This document shows, piece after piece, positions 9,566 to 20,444 of a DNA stretch of 64,000 nucleotides. Location of the stretch: positions 62,001-126,000 of the forward strand of contig NZ_JASBRI010000013.1 in assembly GCF_030149515.1 (NCBI RefSeq). The letters are read 5' to 3'. The notes beneath the pieces are model-generated. The model ran no database searches and was not told the DNA's origin. It saw only the letters and a program-made list of their open reading frames with translations. Both the position numbers and the translations under genes were made by a program. The first letter of the stretch is position 1; each line of letters begins with the position of its first letter. Source of the stretch: Maricaulis sp. (lineage in GTDB: Bacteria > Pseudomonadota > Alphaproteobacteria > Caulobacterales > Maricaulaceae).

Positions 9566-10705
9566 TCAGTCCTCGTCGGTGTCGGTCGGCTCGGTCTGGA
9601 CAACCAGTCCGACCGAAACGGTCGTTCCCTGATCGGGAGCGCTGTCGAATTCCAGCCGGCCATCCATCAGCCGCGCCAGGCGCCAGCATATCGACAACCC
9701 CACCCCGGCCTCGGTACCGGTACGCAGGGCCGGTCCCTCGCGGACCTGGGCAAGCAAGTCCGGAGACATGCCGATCCCGGTATCGGTCACGGAAAACGTG
9801 ATCCTCACATGCTCGCTGTCGATCGGATCGAACGCCGAGCGAATGACGACGGACCCGTGAGAGGTGAATTTCAACGCATTGGAGACAAGATGCGTCAGGA
9901 TCTGTTTGATGCGGGCCGGGTCGCCGATCACGTTGATACCGTCGTCGGCAGAGCAGTCGCAGGACAGCGAAACGCCCTTCGCGCGGGCGAGAGGTTCGAA
10001 CAGGGCCAGCACACCCTGTGCGATATCGGACGGTTGAAAGGGTTGCGAACGCAGCTCGACACGATTGTTTTCCAGCAGGGAGAGATCGAGCACATCGCTG
10101 ATACGGCCCAGCATGGTCTGCGCGGACTGTTCAAGGGTACCAAGAAGCTTGCGCTGGTCGCGGTCCAGATCTGTGTTGGACAGTAGGCTCGCGAGGCCGA
10201 GGATACCGTTCAGGGGTGTGCGAAGTTCATGGCTGAGTCCGAGGAGAAACTCGGATTTGGAGCGCCGGTATTCGCGCTCGGCCCGGGCTTCGGTCTTGAG
10301 CTCGGCCTCGAGCGTATCGCGCGATGTCAGTTCATGAGCCAGGGCATCGGTCGAGCTTCGCAGGGACGTCAGGAAGCTGGCGAGTCGTTGAACCAGGGCG
10401 ACGAAGCCGGTCAGCAGGAAGGCTGTGGCGGCGGCATCGGTGAACCAGCGGATACGCTCCTGGAAGACGCCGCTGATTTCGCTCACCCGGGGTTGGGGAA
10501 AGACAAAGGGCCCGCCCAGCATGATGGCCACGTCAATGAAGTGATAGAGCGCCCAGATCGCAATGCCGACCGTCAGGAGCTGTATGCCCCGCATGGCACC
10601 GGCAACGCGAAAGGCGTTGGCATTGCGCCACAGGTAAACGATCGCCACGATCGCCGCCGCCACGAACAGGATATCCAGCAAACTGGTCAACAGGACCGAG
10701 TGCAT
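9566..10705 (-). CDS. Membrane sensor histidine kinase (HisKA + HATPase_c)
   Basis: N-terminal TM helices; H-box LGLSHELRTPLNGILGLASLL; N/G boxes. Confidence 0.92.
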   Translation of the reverse strand: MHSVLLTSLLDILFVAAAIVAIVYLWRNANAFRVAGAMRGIQLLTVGIAIWALYHFIDVAIMLGGPFVFPQPRVSEISGVFQERIRWFTDAAATAFLLTGFVALVQRLASFLTSLRSSTDALAHELTSRDTLEAELKTEARAEREYRRSKSEFLLGLSHELRTPLNGILGLASLLSNTDLDRDQRKLLGTLEQSAQTMLGRISDVLDLSLLENNRVELRSQPFQPSDIAQGVLALFEPLARAKGVSLSCDCSADDGINVIGDPARIKQILTHLVSNALKFTSHGSVVIRSAFDPIDSEHVRITFSVTDTGIGMSPDLLAQVREGPALRTGTEAGVGLSICWRLARLMDGRLEFDSAPDQGTTVSVGLVVQTEPTDTDED

Positions 10706-10876
10706 GCGTCACCCGCCCTTCAGGGAAACCCTTGATGCCACGACGCTAGACTGCCCCCCTTTACACAATCTTAACTCTCGCACGGCGAATGGCGAGAAGC
10801 GTTAACCCCGGAACGGGTTCTGTAAAGCGCTGAGCGGCCACAACGAATTTTTCATTCATCGCCCCCGGATGCCCGT

Positions 10877-12109
10877 TCAGTCATTGCGGCCAAGCCGGCG
10901 ATTGCGCCGGGCCAGCAATTGCAGGCGAAGGGCGTTGAGGCGGATGAAGCCTTCCGCGTCCTTCTGATCGTAGACCTCGTCTTCCTCGAAGGTGACATGG
11001 GCCTGGGAATACAGCGAGTGTTCGGATGAGCGGCCGACCACATTGACCGACCCCTTGTAGAGCTTCAGGCGCACCTCACCGGTGACATGCTCCTGACTCT
11101 TGTCGATCGCCGCCTGCAGCATCTCGCGCTCGGGAGAGAACCAGAAGCCCTCGTAGAGGAGTTTGGCATAGCGCGGCATCAATTCGTCCTTGAGATGCGC
11201 AGCACCGCGGTCGAGTGCGAGTTGTTCGATGCCGCGATGGGCAGCCATCAGGATCGTGCCGCCGGGCGTCTCATAGATGCCCCGCGACTTCATGCCGACG
11301 AAACGGTTTTCCACAAGATCCAGGCGTCCGATGCCGTGCCTGCGGCCCAGCTCGTTGAGTTCTGTCAAGAGTGTGGCTGGAGACAGGGGCTTGCCGCCGA
11401 TTGCCGTGGCATCGCCGCGCTCGAAGCTGATCGTGACGTATTCCGGCGTATCCGGGGCTTCGACCGGGTCGACCGTGCGCTGATAGACGATATCCGAGGC
11501 TTCCTCGGCCGGGTCCTCCAGCACCTTGCCCTCCGAGGAGGTGTGCCAGAGATTGGCATCCACCGAGAAGGGCGCCTCGCCGCGCTTGTCCTTGGCGACA
11601 TGAATGCCGTGCTCTTCGGCATAGGCAATGAGCTTGGTGCGTGAATTGAGGTCCCATTCCCGCCAGGGCGCGATCACGCGCAGATCGGGATCGAGCGCAT
11701 AGACGCCCAGCTCGAACCGGACCTGGTCATTGCCCTTGCCGGTCGCGCCATGCGCCACGGCATCGGCCCCCGTGGCATGGGCAATCTCGACCAGGCGTTT
11801 GGCGATCAGCGGCCGCGCGATCGAGGTTCCCAACAGGTAGAGGCCCTCATAGACAGCGTTGGCGCGCACCATCGGATAAACGTAATCGCGCACGAAATCC
11901 TCGCGCAGGTCCTCGATGAAGATCTCCGAAACACCGGCCGCTTCGGCCTTCCTGCGCGCCGGCTCCAGCTCTTCGCCCTGGCCCAGATCGGCGGTGAAGG
12001 TCACGACTTCTGCATCATAGTGGTCCTGCAGCCATTTCAGGATGACCGAGGTGTCGAGACCGCCGGAGTAGGCAAGAACGACCTTCTTGACCGGTTTTTT
12101 GGCTGGCAT
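10877..12109 (-). CDS. argG: Argininosuccinate synthase
   Basis: [33 protein letters not shown] full-length family match, e.g. [33 protein letters not shown]. Confidence 0.98.
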   Translation of the reverse strand: MPAKKPVKKVVLAYSGGLDTSVILKWLQDHYDAEVVTFTADLGQGEELEPARRKAEAAGVSEIFIEDLREDFVRDYVYPMVRANAVYEGLYLLGTSIARPLIAKRLVEIAHATGADAVAHGATGKGNDQVRFELGVYALDPDLRVIAPWREWDLNSRTKLIAYAEEHGIHVAKDKRGEAPFSVDANLWHTSSEGKVLEDPAEEASDIVYQRTVDPVEAPDTPEYVTISFERGDATAIGGKPLSPATLLTELNELGRRHGIGRLDLVENRFVGMKSRGIYETPGGTILMAAHRGIEQLALDRGAAHLKDELMPRYAKLLYEGFWFSPEREMLQAAIDKSQEHVTGEVRLKLYKGSVNVVGRSSEHSLYSQAHVTFEEDEVYDQKDAEGFIRLNALRLQLLARRNRRLGRND

Positions 12110-12224
12110 GGCGCACGTCCTTTTCGAGTTTTCCAGCGGGTAGCGCCTGATTCATGCCGGTGCAAGCGCTTCGTGCTCCGCAGCCGCTGCTGGACAGCGC
12201 CGCTGCGCATGCCATGCTCGCCGC

Positions 12225-13496
12225 ATGTTTCGACCCGGCCTTTCCCGTTTCACCCGGTTTCGCGGCCGCCGCGCCCGTTTCGAGCATGACCGCGAAAGCG
12301 CCGATGCGATCAGGGCGCGCCTGCGCCGGCTCTGCCACACGGCGCGGAAGATGGGTGTCGGGACCACACGGCAACTGACGGAAGCCCTGCAACGCCAGGG
12401 CGTCGATCTCGACCTGCCCCGCCTCGCCGGTCTGGCCGCCTTGCTGGAAGGGCCGTCCCGTCCGCTCGCGCCGGACCTGTTTCCGGCCAACATGTCGGCT
12501 GACGCCGTACGCCTGGCCGAGCGGACCCTGGACGGGACACTGGCCATCGCGGATTTCGGTCACTTCGCCCACCGCGTCACCAACTTCTTCGCCTATGCCC
12601 GGGAGAACCGTCACGGAGCGCTGGCCGACTATATCCCGGAACTGACCCGCCAGAATCCCGACGCCTTCGGTCTCGCCCTGTGCTCGCTGGACGGGCAGCG
12701 GCTGCGCCTGGGCGATGCGGAAACGCCCTTCTGCCTGCAGTCGGTGGTGAAGCCCCTCAACTATGCTCTCGCACTCGCCCTGAACGGGGAAGGCCTGGTC
12801 CATCGCCACGTCGGACGTGAGCCGTCCGGCCGGCGCTTCAACGAACTGGCCCTGGATCCGGACAACCGGCCGCACAATCCCATGATCAATGCCGGCGCCA
12901 TCATGTGTGCAGCCCTGATCCGGCCTTCGCAGGCCGCGGCAGCAAGAGCCGAGCTGGTGCGCCGGTTTGTGGCGTCGGCCGCAGGCGGGCGCGCATGCGG
13001 GTTCGACGAAATCGTCTACCGCTCCGAGGCGGAACACGCCACGCACAATCTCTCGCTCGTCAAGCTCATGGACGAGCATGACGCCTTTCCGGAGGGGACG
13101 GACACGGCCACCGCGCTGGACCTGTATTTTCGCACATGCGCGCTCACACTCGATTGCGATGGACTGGCCACCGTCGCGGCCATGCTGGCCAATGGCGGCG
13201 TATGTCCGCTGACCGGCCATCGCGTCGTCGACGGCCGCATCGTACGCAACACGCTGTCGCTCATGCTGACCTGCGGCATGTACGACTATTCCGGCGAATA
13301 TGCGTTCACAGTCGGCCTGCCGGCCAAGTCCGGCGTATCCGGCGGGTTGATGATCGTCGTACCGGGCGTGGCCGGTTTCGCGTTGTGGTCACCCCGGCTC
13401 GACCGGCAGGGCAATTCGGTACGCGGCGTGGAATTCTCGCGGCGCCTCGTGGAGGACTACCCGTTTCACATCTTCGCCGGAGTGGCCACGGATTGA
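12225..13496 (+). CDS. glsA: Glutaminase, kidney-type (GLS)-like with N-terminal helical domain
   Basis: [72 protein letters not shown]; ~105-aa N-terminal extension before DYIPEL. Confidence 0.92.
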   Translation: [423 protein letters not shown]

Positions 13497-13683
13497 CGGC
13501 CGAGGCGGGCTCGCCGCGCGACAGAGGAGCTGCCGGCGCCGGATGTCACCCTGTTTCCCGTCCTTCCCGCCGCCACTACAGCGCTGGCCCTGACGCCGCG
13601 CCCTCTACGGCCCCTCCGCCTCTGCCTTCGGCGGGGTTCGCCTGTCCTTGATCTTTTCCGGCAACTCGGCCTAGAAGACCGCC

Positions 13684-14394
13684 ATGTCACGCACATCCGA
13701 CCCCCGCCTCATTGTCGCGCTGGACACGCCGACGACCGACGAAGCCTGGGCCATAACCGAGGCCATTGGCGACGCCGTCAGCTTCTACAAGATCGGCCTC
13801 CAGCTTCTGCCTGTGGGCGGGATGGCACTGGGCAAGCGTCTCAAACAGGCCGGCAAGGACGTGTTCCTGGACTTTAAGCTGCACGACATTCCGGCGACGG
13901 TGGAGAAGGCCACGCGATCGATCACGACAGGCGGCGCCGACCTGTTGACCGTGCATGCGGAGCCACCGGTCATGCGGGCTGCTGTCGCCGGCCGGGACGA
14001 CTCGCCGCTGCGCATTCTCGGCGTCACGGTGCTGACCAGCTATGACGACGCCATGCTGGCCGAAATGGGCTATGCCTTCGGCGCACGCGACCTGGTGCTT
14101 CGGCGCGTGGAACAGGCGCTGGAGTGTGGTGTCGACGGCGTTGTGGCCAGCGCTCACGAGGCCGCCGCAATCCGCCAGCGCTTCGGCGACGGCTTCCTGA
14201 TCGTCACGCCGGGTATCCGGCCGGCCGGTGCGGAAACCGGCGACCAGAAGCGCGTGGCCACACCGGCCTCGGCGCTGGGGCAGGGGGCCACACATCTGGT
14301 CATCGGCCGTCCGGTCAATGCCGCACAGGACCCGGCCGCCGCCGCCCGTGCCATCGTGGCGGAGATGGCCGGTATTCCGCCGGTTGCAGCCTGA
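13684..14394 (+). CDS. pyrF: Orotidine 5'-phosphate decarboxylase
   Basis: LIVALDTPTTDEA; FLDFKLHDIPATVEKA; VTPGIRPAG. Confidence 0.97.
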   Translation: MSRTSDPRLIVALDTPTTDEAWAITEAIGDAVSFYKIGLQLLPVGGMALGKRLKQAGKDVFLDFKLHDIPATVEKATRSITTGGADLLTVHAEPPVMRAAVAGRDDSPLRILGVTVLTSYDDAMLAEMGYAFGARDLVLRRVEQALECGVDGVVASAHEAAAIRQRFGDGFLIVTPGIRPAGAETGDQKRVATPASALGQGATHLVIGRPVNAAQDPAAAARAIVAEMAGIPPVAA

Positions 14395-14395
14395 T

Positions 14396-14914
14396 CTAGT
14401 TGTAGGGATAGGCCCGGGGAGGGCGGACGGCCGGTGCGTCGATCGCCCTGACCGTGCGGATGCGATGCCCCAGACCGGCAAAGCCTGTGCGCACTTCGCC
14501 GTCTGCCGCGATCAGAATGATGCCGCGATAGCTGTAGAGCGGCCGGTAGGGCCGTTCCACACCGCCCGCCAGGCTGGAGGCGAAGAAATTGTCGTCCAGC
14601 ACTACGCGCGCGGGAGCGACGGCCGCCTCCGCCGGGCCGGAGTGGATCCGTTCCGCCACCGGCCGGGCCTGCGGGACCGGCCTCTCATTCCGCGGCGGCG
14701 CACCGGCAAGACGGGCCTCTGTCGGCGCGGGACGGGCACCAGGCGGCATCTGTGTGAAACGGCAGGGCGGCCCGGAATAGTCCCCGGCCAGAGCGAGTTC
14801 GATCTCTTCGGGCGTGCATTCCCGGTCCGGGCGCGCAAGCTGGGCCGTCGCGGCCGAACCGCTCAGCACGGCGCCGGTCAGGCCGGCCAGGGCAATTCTG
14901 CAAAACTGTGCCAT
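14396..14914 (-). CDS. Hypothetical exported protein
   Basis: 172 aa, N-terminal signal peptide MAQFCRIALAGLTGAVLSGSAATAQ; long uninterrupted frame. Confidence 0.6.
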   Translation of the reverse strand: MAQFCRIALAGLTGAVLSGSAATAQLARPDRECTPEEIELALAGDYSGPPCRFTQMPPGARPAPTEARLAGAPPRNERPVPQARPVAERIHSGPAEAAVAPARVVLDDNFFASSLAGGVERPYRPLYSYRGIILIAADGEVRTGFAGLGHRIRTVRAIDAPAVRPPRAYPYN

Positions 14915-14986
14915 CCCGGCACACTAGCGCAGGAATGTGGCAGCGCTAAGCGTCTGCGCGCCTCGGGCGAGCCGGGACGTTGCCGT

Positions 14987-15418
14987 TCAAACGGGACGCG
15001 CAATACCCTTGACCGACTCGAGCCATGCAACGGCTTCCTCACGTGTCCGGAAACCGCGCACCTGGAAATAGGGGCCCTTTTCGGTCAGCACTTCCCAGAC
15101 CCGCACGAGCGCCGCCATCGCATCGAGTGTGTAGACATTGGCCGCATGGATGAATTCGCCGGGAATATGCTCGGCGTGCCACCTGTCCTGCACGCGCTTG
15201 AAAGCCTGCAAGGCTTCAAAATCGACATGGCCCGGCGCGAGTTCGCTCGTATAGGTGACCAAACGATTGTAGTGCGGTTTCCATTCCGGATGCGCCGCAA
15301 GCTGGTCCAGCATGCGCATGACCGCTTCCGCGGACAGCGCCCCCGACCAGATGATCTCGACAATTTCCCGCTCGTGGTCGAACCGGAAGCGGGCTGTCGC
15401 CGGCGTGTCAGAAATCAC
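14987..15418 (-). CDS. Hypothetical protein (possibly SpoIIAA/STAS-like)
   Basis: [59 protein letters not shown] start overlaps the preceding gene. Confidence 0.6.
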   Translation of the reverse strand: MISDTPATARFRFDHEREIVEIIWSGALSAEAVMRMLDQLAAHPEWKPHYNRLVTYTSELAPGHVDFEALQAFKRVQDRWHAEHIPGEFIHAANVYTLDAMAALVRVWEVLTEKGPYFQVRGFRTREEAVAWLESVKGIARPV

Positions 15419-15635
15419 AGATGATACCCTTCTTCTCCCAATCGCCGAACCGGGTCGGTTCCGGTCCCTTGCGGCCGCCAAGCTCGACAGGCGTATCCTG
15501 CCCATCGGCCGCGGCACGCCGCGCCTCGGCCTCTTCCAGGGCCCGGCGGGCGGCCGGTGTCAGCGTCTTGCCCGGCGCCGCGTTGGCGGGGATCGGGGAG
15601 GCACCCGTCCCGTCTTGCCGTTCAGTCTGGGTCAT
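15408..15635 (-). CDS. DUF1674 / succinate dehydrogenase assembly factor 4-like protein
   Basis: C-terminal [25 protein letters not shown] motif. Confidence 0.88.
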   Translation of the reverse strand: MTQTERQDGTGASPIPANAAPGKTLTPAARRALEEAEARRAAADGQDTPVELGGRKGPEPTRFGDWEKKGIICDF

Positions 15636-15694
15636 ACCATCTATCTAGTCCGCAGCGGCGTATTCGCCAATATCACGGGAGTGCTCGCAACACG

Positions 15695-16591
15695 ATGACT
15701 GCCAATTCGCTTCGCACCTTTCTCCTGCTCGCCGGGATGACGGCGCTGTTCATGGGTATCGGATACCTGCTCGGCGGCCCGGCCGGGGCCCTGGTCGCGC
15801 TCGTCGCCGCCGCCGTCATGAACCTGTTTGCCTGGTGGAACTCCGCCGACATGGTGCTGCGCATGCATGGCGCCCGGGAAATCGGCCCGGACGAGCGTCA
15901 TCCGCAACTGCGGCAGTATGCGGCGGACGTCGAGACGCTGGCCCGGCGGGCCGGCCTGCCGGTACCGCGCGTCTTCGTGATGGAGACCGATCAGCCCAAT
16001 GCCTTCGCCACCGGCCGTGACCCGAACCACGCCGCCGTCGCCGCCACGACCGGCCTCCTGGCCCGGCTCGACCGGGAGGAGATCCAGGGTGTGATGGCAC
16101 ACGAGCTGGCGCATATAAGAAATCGCGACACCCTGACGATGACCGTTACGGCGACCCTGGCCGGCGCAATCGGCATGCTGGCCAATTTCGCCCTCTTCTT
16201 CGGCGGCAACAACCGAGCCGGCATCATTGGCACGATCGCCCTGATGATCTTTGCGCCGATGGCCGCGATGCTGGTGCAGAGTGCGATAAGCCGGGCCCGC
16301 GAATACGAGGCCGACCGTGTCGGCGCGGAAATCCTCGGCAAACCGATGGCACTGGCCAGCGCCCTGGAGAAAGTCGAGCGTACGGCGCGGCGAACGCTGA
16401 ATGCCGGCGCGGAACGCAATCCAGCTACGGCGCACATGTTCATCATCAACCCGCTCAACGGGCAGAACATGGACAATCTCTTCTCCACCCACCCCGATAC
16501 GGCCAACCGGATCGCCAAACTGCGCGAAATGGCCGGGGCGGCAGCTGCCGTTCGATCGGGTCCCTGGGCACCGCGCGGGCCTTGGGGATAG
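15695..16591 (+). CDS. htpX: Zinc metalloprotease HtpX
   Basis: [10 protein letters not shown] zinc-binding motif, TM helices, [15 protein letters not shown]. Confidence 0.95.
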   Translation: MTANSLRTFLLLAGMTALFMGIGYLLGGPAGALVALVAAAVMNLFAWWNSADMVLRMHGAREIGPDERHPQLRQYAADVETLARRAGLPVPRVFVMETDQPNAFATGRDPNHAAVAATTGLLARLDREEIQGVMAHELAHIRNRDTLTMTVTATLAGAIGMLANFALFFGGNNRAGIIGTIALMIFAPMAAMLVQSAISRAREYEADRVGAEILGKPMALASALEKVERTARRTLNAGAERNPATAHMFIINPLNGQNMDNLFSTHPDTANRIAKLREMAGAAAAVRSGPWAPRGPWG

Positions 16592-16643
16592 CGCGTGGCA
16601 CGGGGATTAGACGGGCCGGGCGGCCCGTGCTAGCTCCCGCCGG

Positions 16644-17942
16644 ATGAAGGACGGATTTGCTCCGCGGCGCTGCGCCGCCCTGGCCTATGCCACCATATTG
16701 CGCGATCGCCGCGCGCTGGAACCGGCGCTGGAACACGCACCCGGCTATCGCTCAATGAGCGACCGGGACCGGGCGTTCGCGCGGGCCATCCTGGCGACCG
16801 CCTTCCGCCGCCTGGGCCAGACCCGCCACGTTCTGGCGCAATTCCTCGCCAAACCGCTGCATGAAATGCCCGAACCGGCCGCCGCGCTGCTGGTTACCGG
16901 CGCGACCCAGCTCCTGTGGATGGAGGGCGCCCCGCACGCCGTCGTCTCGACCACGGTCGCGCTTTGCGAAGACAGTACCGAGACCTATGGCCTGAAAGGC
17001 GTTATCAATGCCGTTCTGCGTCGTATCGTGCGCGAAGGCCGCGACATCGCCGCACGCACCGCCCCGCGCGACAGTCTTCCCGACTGGATCGCGCGCAGCT
17101 GGCGCAAGGCCTACGGGCCGGGCGGGCTCTCGCGCATTGCCGGCATCCAGATGCAGCCGCCGCCGCTGGACCTGACGGTCAAGGATGCCGCCGAACGCGA
17201 ACGCTGGGCGGAGGCGCTGGAGGCCGAAATCCTGCCAAACGGCACGCTGCGCCGGCGCGAGATCGGCGATGTGACCCAACTTCCCGGCTTCCGCGAGGGG
17301 GCGTGGTGGGCCCAGGATGCCGCGGCCGCCATTCCCGCTACGCTTCTGGGTGTGCAACCCGGCCGGCATGTTGTCGACCTGTGTGCCGCACCGGGCGGAA
17401 AGACGCTTCAGCTCGCAGCCCTGGGGGCACGTGTAACCGCGGTGGACAGCAATGAAAGCCGGCTGAAACGCCTGCGCGACAATCTCGCCCGCACCGGACT
17501 GCGCGCCTCCGTCGCGACAGAGGATGTGCGGCGTTTCCGCCCCAAGGGCGAAGCCGACGCAGTCCTGCTGGATGCGCCCTGTACCGCGACCGGCACCATG
17601 CGGCGCCATCCCGAAGCCGGCTGGATCAAGAAGCCCGGCGATGTCCAGCGCATGGCGAAACTCCAGCTGGAACTGGCTGGAGCCGCGACACGCATGCTGC
17701 GCCCCGGAGGCTGGCTGGTGATTTGCACCTGCTCGCTGCAGCCGGAAGAGGGTGAGCAGTTTGCAGCTGCGCTGCTGCGCAATCGCAAGGATCTGAAACC
17801 GGTGGCGATCCAGGACGGCGAAGTGCCGGGCCTCGCCGAGGCGATCACGCCGGAGGGCGGATTGCGGCTGACCCCGGCGCTCTGGGCCGACCGGGGCGGC
17901 ATGGACGGGTTTTTCGCCGCCCGGTTCGAAAAGCGTACCTGA
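16644..17942 (+). CDS. RsmB-family 16S rRNA (cytosine-C5) methyltransferase
   Basis: [54 protein letters not shown]. Confidence 0.93.
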   Translation: MKDGFAPRRCAALAYATILRDRRALEPALEHAPGYRSMSDRDRAFARAILATAFRRLGQTRHVLAQFLAKPLHEMPEPAAALLVTGATQLLWMEGAPHAVVSTTVALCEDSTETYGLKGVINAVLRRIVREGRDIAARTAPRDSLPDWIARSWRKAYGPGGLSRIAGIQMQPPPLDLTVKDAAERERWAEALEAEILPNGTLRRREIGDVTQLPGFREGAWWAQDAAAAIPATLLGVQPGRHVVDLCAAPGGKTLQLAALGARVTAVDSNESRLKRLRDNLARTGLRASVATEDVRRFRPKGEADAVLLDAPCTATGTMRRHPEAGWIKKPGDVQRMAKLQLELAGAATRMLRPGGWLVICTCSLQPEEGEQFAAALLRNRKDLKPVAIQDGEVPGLAEAITPEGGLRLTPALWADRGGMDGFFAARFEKRT

Positions 17943-18012
17943 CATCGGCAAAAGCGCCGGCCGTGACGAGCATCGCTTGCGCCCGTCAGGTCCCGCTGTT
18001 ATCGGAACCGGC

Positions 18013-18672
18013 ATGGGCACATCCACGATCATCTCGCCGTCGATCCTGTCGGCCGATTTCGCCAAGCTGGGCGAAGAGGTCCGCGCCATCGACGAAGCCG
18101 GCGCCGACTGGATTCATGTCGACGTCATGGACGGGCATTACGTGCCCAATCTGACCATCGGCCCGGGCGTCGTGAAAGCGCTGCGCCCACACAGCAAAAA
18201 GCCCTTCGACGTGCATCTGATGATCACTCCGGTCGACCCCTATATCGACGCTTTCGTGGATGCAGGCGCCGACATCATCACGGCTCATCCGGAAGCCGGG
18301 CCGCATTTTCACCGCACAGTACAGAAGATTCGCAGCTGCGGGACCAAGGCCGGTGCGGCGCTGAACCCCTCGACCCCGCCGGACATTGTCGATTATGTCC
18401 TCGACGAGCTCGATCTTGTCCTGGTGATGAGCGTCAATCCGGGCTTTGGCGGGCAGAGTTTCATCGACAACCAGCTGCGCAAGATCGAAACCTTGCGGCA
18501 AACGATCGACAAGCGCGGGCTCACGACGACGATCGAAGTCGATGGCGGTGTGAATCCGGACACCGCCAAGGCCTGCCGTTCCGCCGGAGCCCATGCCCTC
18601 GTTGCCGGGTCCGCCGTCTTCAAGGGCGGTCCGGCAGCCTATTCCGGCAATATCAAAGCCTTGCGCGGCTGA
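18013..18672 (+). CDS. rpe: Ribulose-phosphate 3-epimerase
   Basis: [51 protein letters not shown]. Confidence 0.97.
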   Translation: MGTSTIISPSILSADFAKLGEEVRAIDEAGADWIHVDVMDGHYVPNLTIGPGVVKALRPHSKKPFDVHLMITPVDPYIDAFVDAGADIITAHPEAGPHFHRTVQKIRSCGTKAGAALNPSTPPDIVDYVLDELDLVLVMSVNPGFGGQSFIDNQLRKIETLRQTIDKRGLTTTIEVDGGVNPDTAKACRSAGAHALVAGSAVFKGGPAAYSGNIKALRG

Positions 18673-18677
18673 CCGTC

Positions 18678-20444
18678 ATGGCTCGTACGGTGCGTCTGTC
18701 CGACTATGCCGGCGCCACCGTGATGGCGATGCGGCGTGAAGCGTCCTCCACGCTCAATGCCATCGGCCTGCCCTCCGGCCTGCACGACCTGACCGGTATT
18801 CCGGCCGAACTGACCGTCATACCCACCGATCTCTACGCAGCCGATCCGGTGCGCGGAGCTGCCATCATGACGGGCCGCTTCGCCCTGGCCGGCGAGACGT
18901 TCGGCGTGGACGATCCGGTTCACGCCTGGCATCACCCTGCGCCGACGCGGGCCTTTGCCCGGCGGCTGCACGGGTTCGGCTGGCTGCGCGACTGCATCGC
19001 CGTGGACGACGATGACAGCGCCTCCAGCGCGCGCGCTATGGTCGACAGCTGGGTTCGCGGCTTCGGCCGCTGGAACAGTTTCGCCTGGTCGCATGGCGTC
19101 CTGTCGCATCGTCTGCTCAACTGGCTGCGCTGCGGAGCTGTCCTGTTCAACGAGACCGGCGAGCCGAAGAAGCATCGCCAGGCGCGCTTTCGCGCGCTGT
19201 TGCGCCAGGCCCGGTATCTGCAGCGTTCCCTGCCGATCGCCCATGACGGATCCGTGCGACTGCGCTGCGCGGCAGCCTTGTCGCTGAGCGGACTGTGCCT
19301 GCCGCGCCAGGCCGCGCTGCAACGCGCCGGCCTGCAGGCACTCGCACGCGAGGTTCAGCGCCAGATTCTGCCCGATGGCGGCCACCTCTCGCGCTCGCCA
19401 CGGGCCTGCGCCGAAGCGCTGATCGATCTGGTCACAGTGCGCGATGCCGCCGAGGCTGCCGGCGTCGACCTTCCTCCTGAAATCGGCCGCGCCATGGATC
19501 GGCTGGCCCCGATGGCGCGCTTTTTCCGCCTGCCGGACGGTGGGCTGGCCAGTTTCCACGGCGGCGGCGAAGGCGACCGCCGGGCCCTGGACGCGGTTCT
19601 CGCGCAGGATGACACCAAAGCCCGGCCGTTCGGTTTTGCCCCGCATTCCGGCTATCACCGCGCCGAGGCCGGCGGTGCCACCATCCTCGTCGATGTGGGG
19701 CAGGCCCCGCGCGGCCCGCTGAGCACAGGGGCCCATGCCAGCGCACTGGCCTTCGAATTGTGCACGCCCGGCGGACGCCTGGTCGTGAATTGCGGCTGGC
19801 ACGGCGATCAGCCGTCCAACTGGCGGGAGGCCGTGCGGGCCACCGCCGCCCATTCCACCCTCACCCTGGACGAAACCTCCTCCGCCCGCCTCTTCCCGCC
19901 CGGCTGGCAGCGCGACCTTCTGGGACCGCGCCTGGCAACCGCGCCCCACTCCGTCACCGCACGGCGCAATGAGGAGGAGATGGGCATCTGGCTGGAGGGC
20001 GTGCACGAAGGCTATCGCGAGGAATACGGCCTGTCGCACCGCCGGCGTGTATTCCTGGCCGCCGACGGCGGCGATCTGCGCGGCGAGGATGCCCTGTTCC
20101 GGCCGGTCTCCGATGGTCCTCCGGAGGATGTCGAGGTGCGATGGCGCTTCGCCATCCGCTTCCATCTGCATCCCAGCGTACGCGCGTCCCTGTCGCGCGA
20201 TTCGATGAGCGCCCTTCTGGTGCAACCCAATGGCGACGGCTGGCGTTTCCGGACCGATGGCGGACCCATCCGATTGGAGCGTTCAGTGTATTTGGCAGCC
20301 GGAGCACCTCCACAACGCGCCAGCCAGATAGTAATACATGGAGAAGCAGAACCGTTCGGCGCCGGGGACCGACCGCCCAATCGTGTTCGCTGGGCTTTTC
20401 AGCGCCTAGGCCGGATCGGGGGCGCAGGGGGGGAAACCGGATGA
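18678..20444 (+). CDS. Heparinase II/III family protein
   Basis: 588 aa; DGGHLSRSPRACAEALIDLVTVRDA; HSGYHRAEAGGATILVDVGQAP; HSTLTLDETSSARLF. Confidence 0.85.
   Translation: MARTVRLSDYAGATVMAMRREASSTLNAIGLPSGLHDLTGIPAELTVIPTDLYAADPVRGAAIMTGRFALAGETFGVDDPVHAWHHPAPTRAFARRLHGFGWLRDCIAVDDDDSASSARAMVDSWVRGFGRWNSFAWSHGVLSHRLLNWLRCGAVLFNETGEPKKHRQARFRALLRQARYLQRSLPIAHDGSVRLRCAAALSLSGLCLPRQAALQRAGLQALAREVQRQILPDGGHLSRSPRACAEALIDLVTVRDAAEAAGVDLPPEIGRAMDRLAPMARFFRLPDGGLASFHGGGEGDRRALDAVLAQDDTKARPFGFAPHSGYHRAEAGGATILVDVGQAPRGPLSTGAHASALAFELCTPGGRLVVNCGWHGDQPSNWREAVRATAAHSTLTLDETSSARLFPPGWQRDLLGPRLATAPHSVTARRNEEEMGIWLEGVHEGYREEYGLSHRRRVFLAADGGDLRGEDALFRPVSDGPPEDVEVRWRFAIRFHLHPSVRASLSRDSMSALLVQPNGDGWRFRTDGGPIRLERSVYLAAGAPPQRASQIVIHGEAEPFGAGDRPPNRVRWAFQRLGRIGGAGGETG

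Noticed and set aside
18639-20225. 528-aa ORF on the - strand
   Set aside because: Antisense shadow of the heparinase II/III gene
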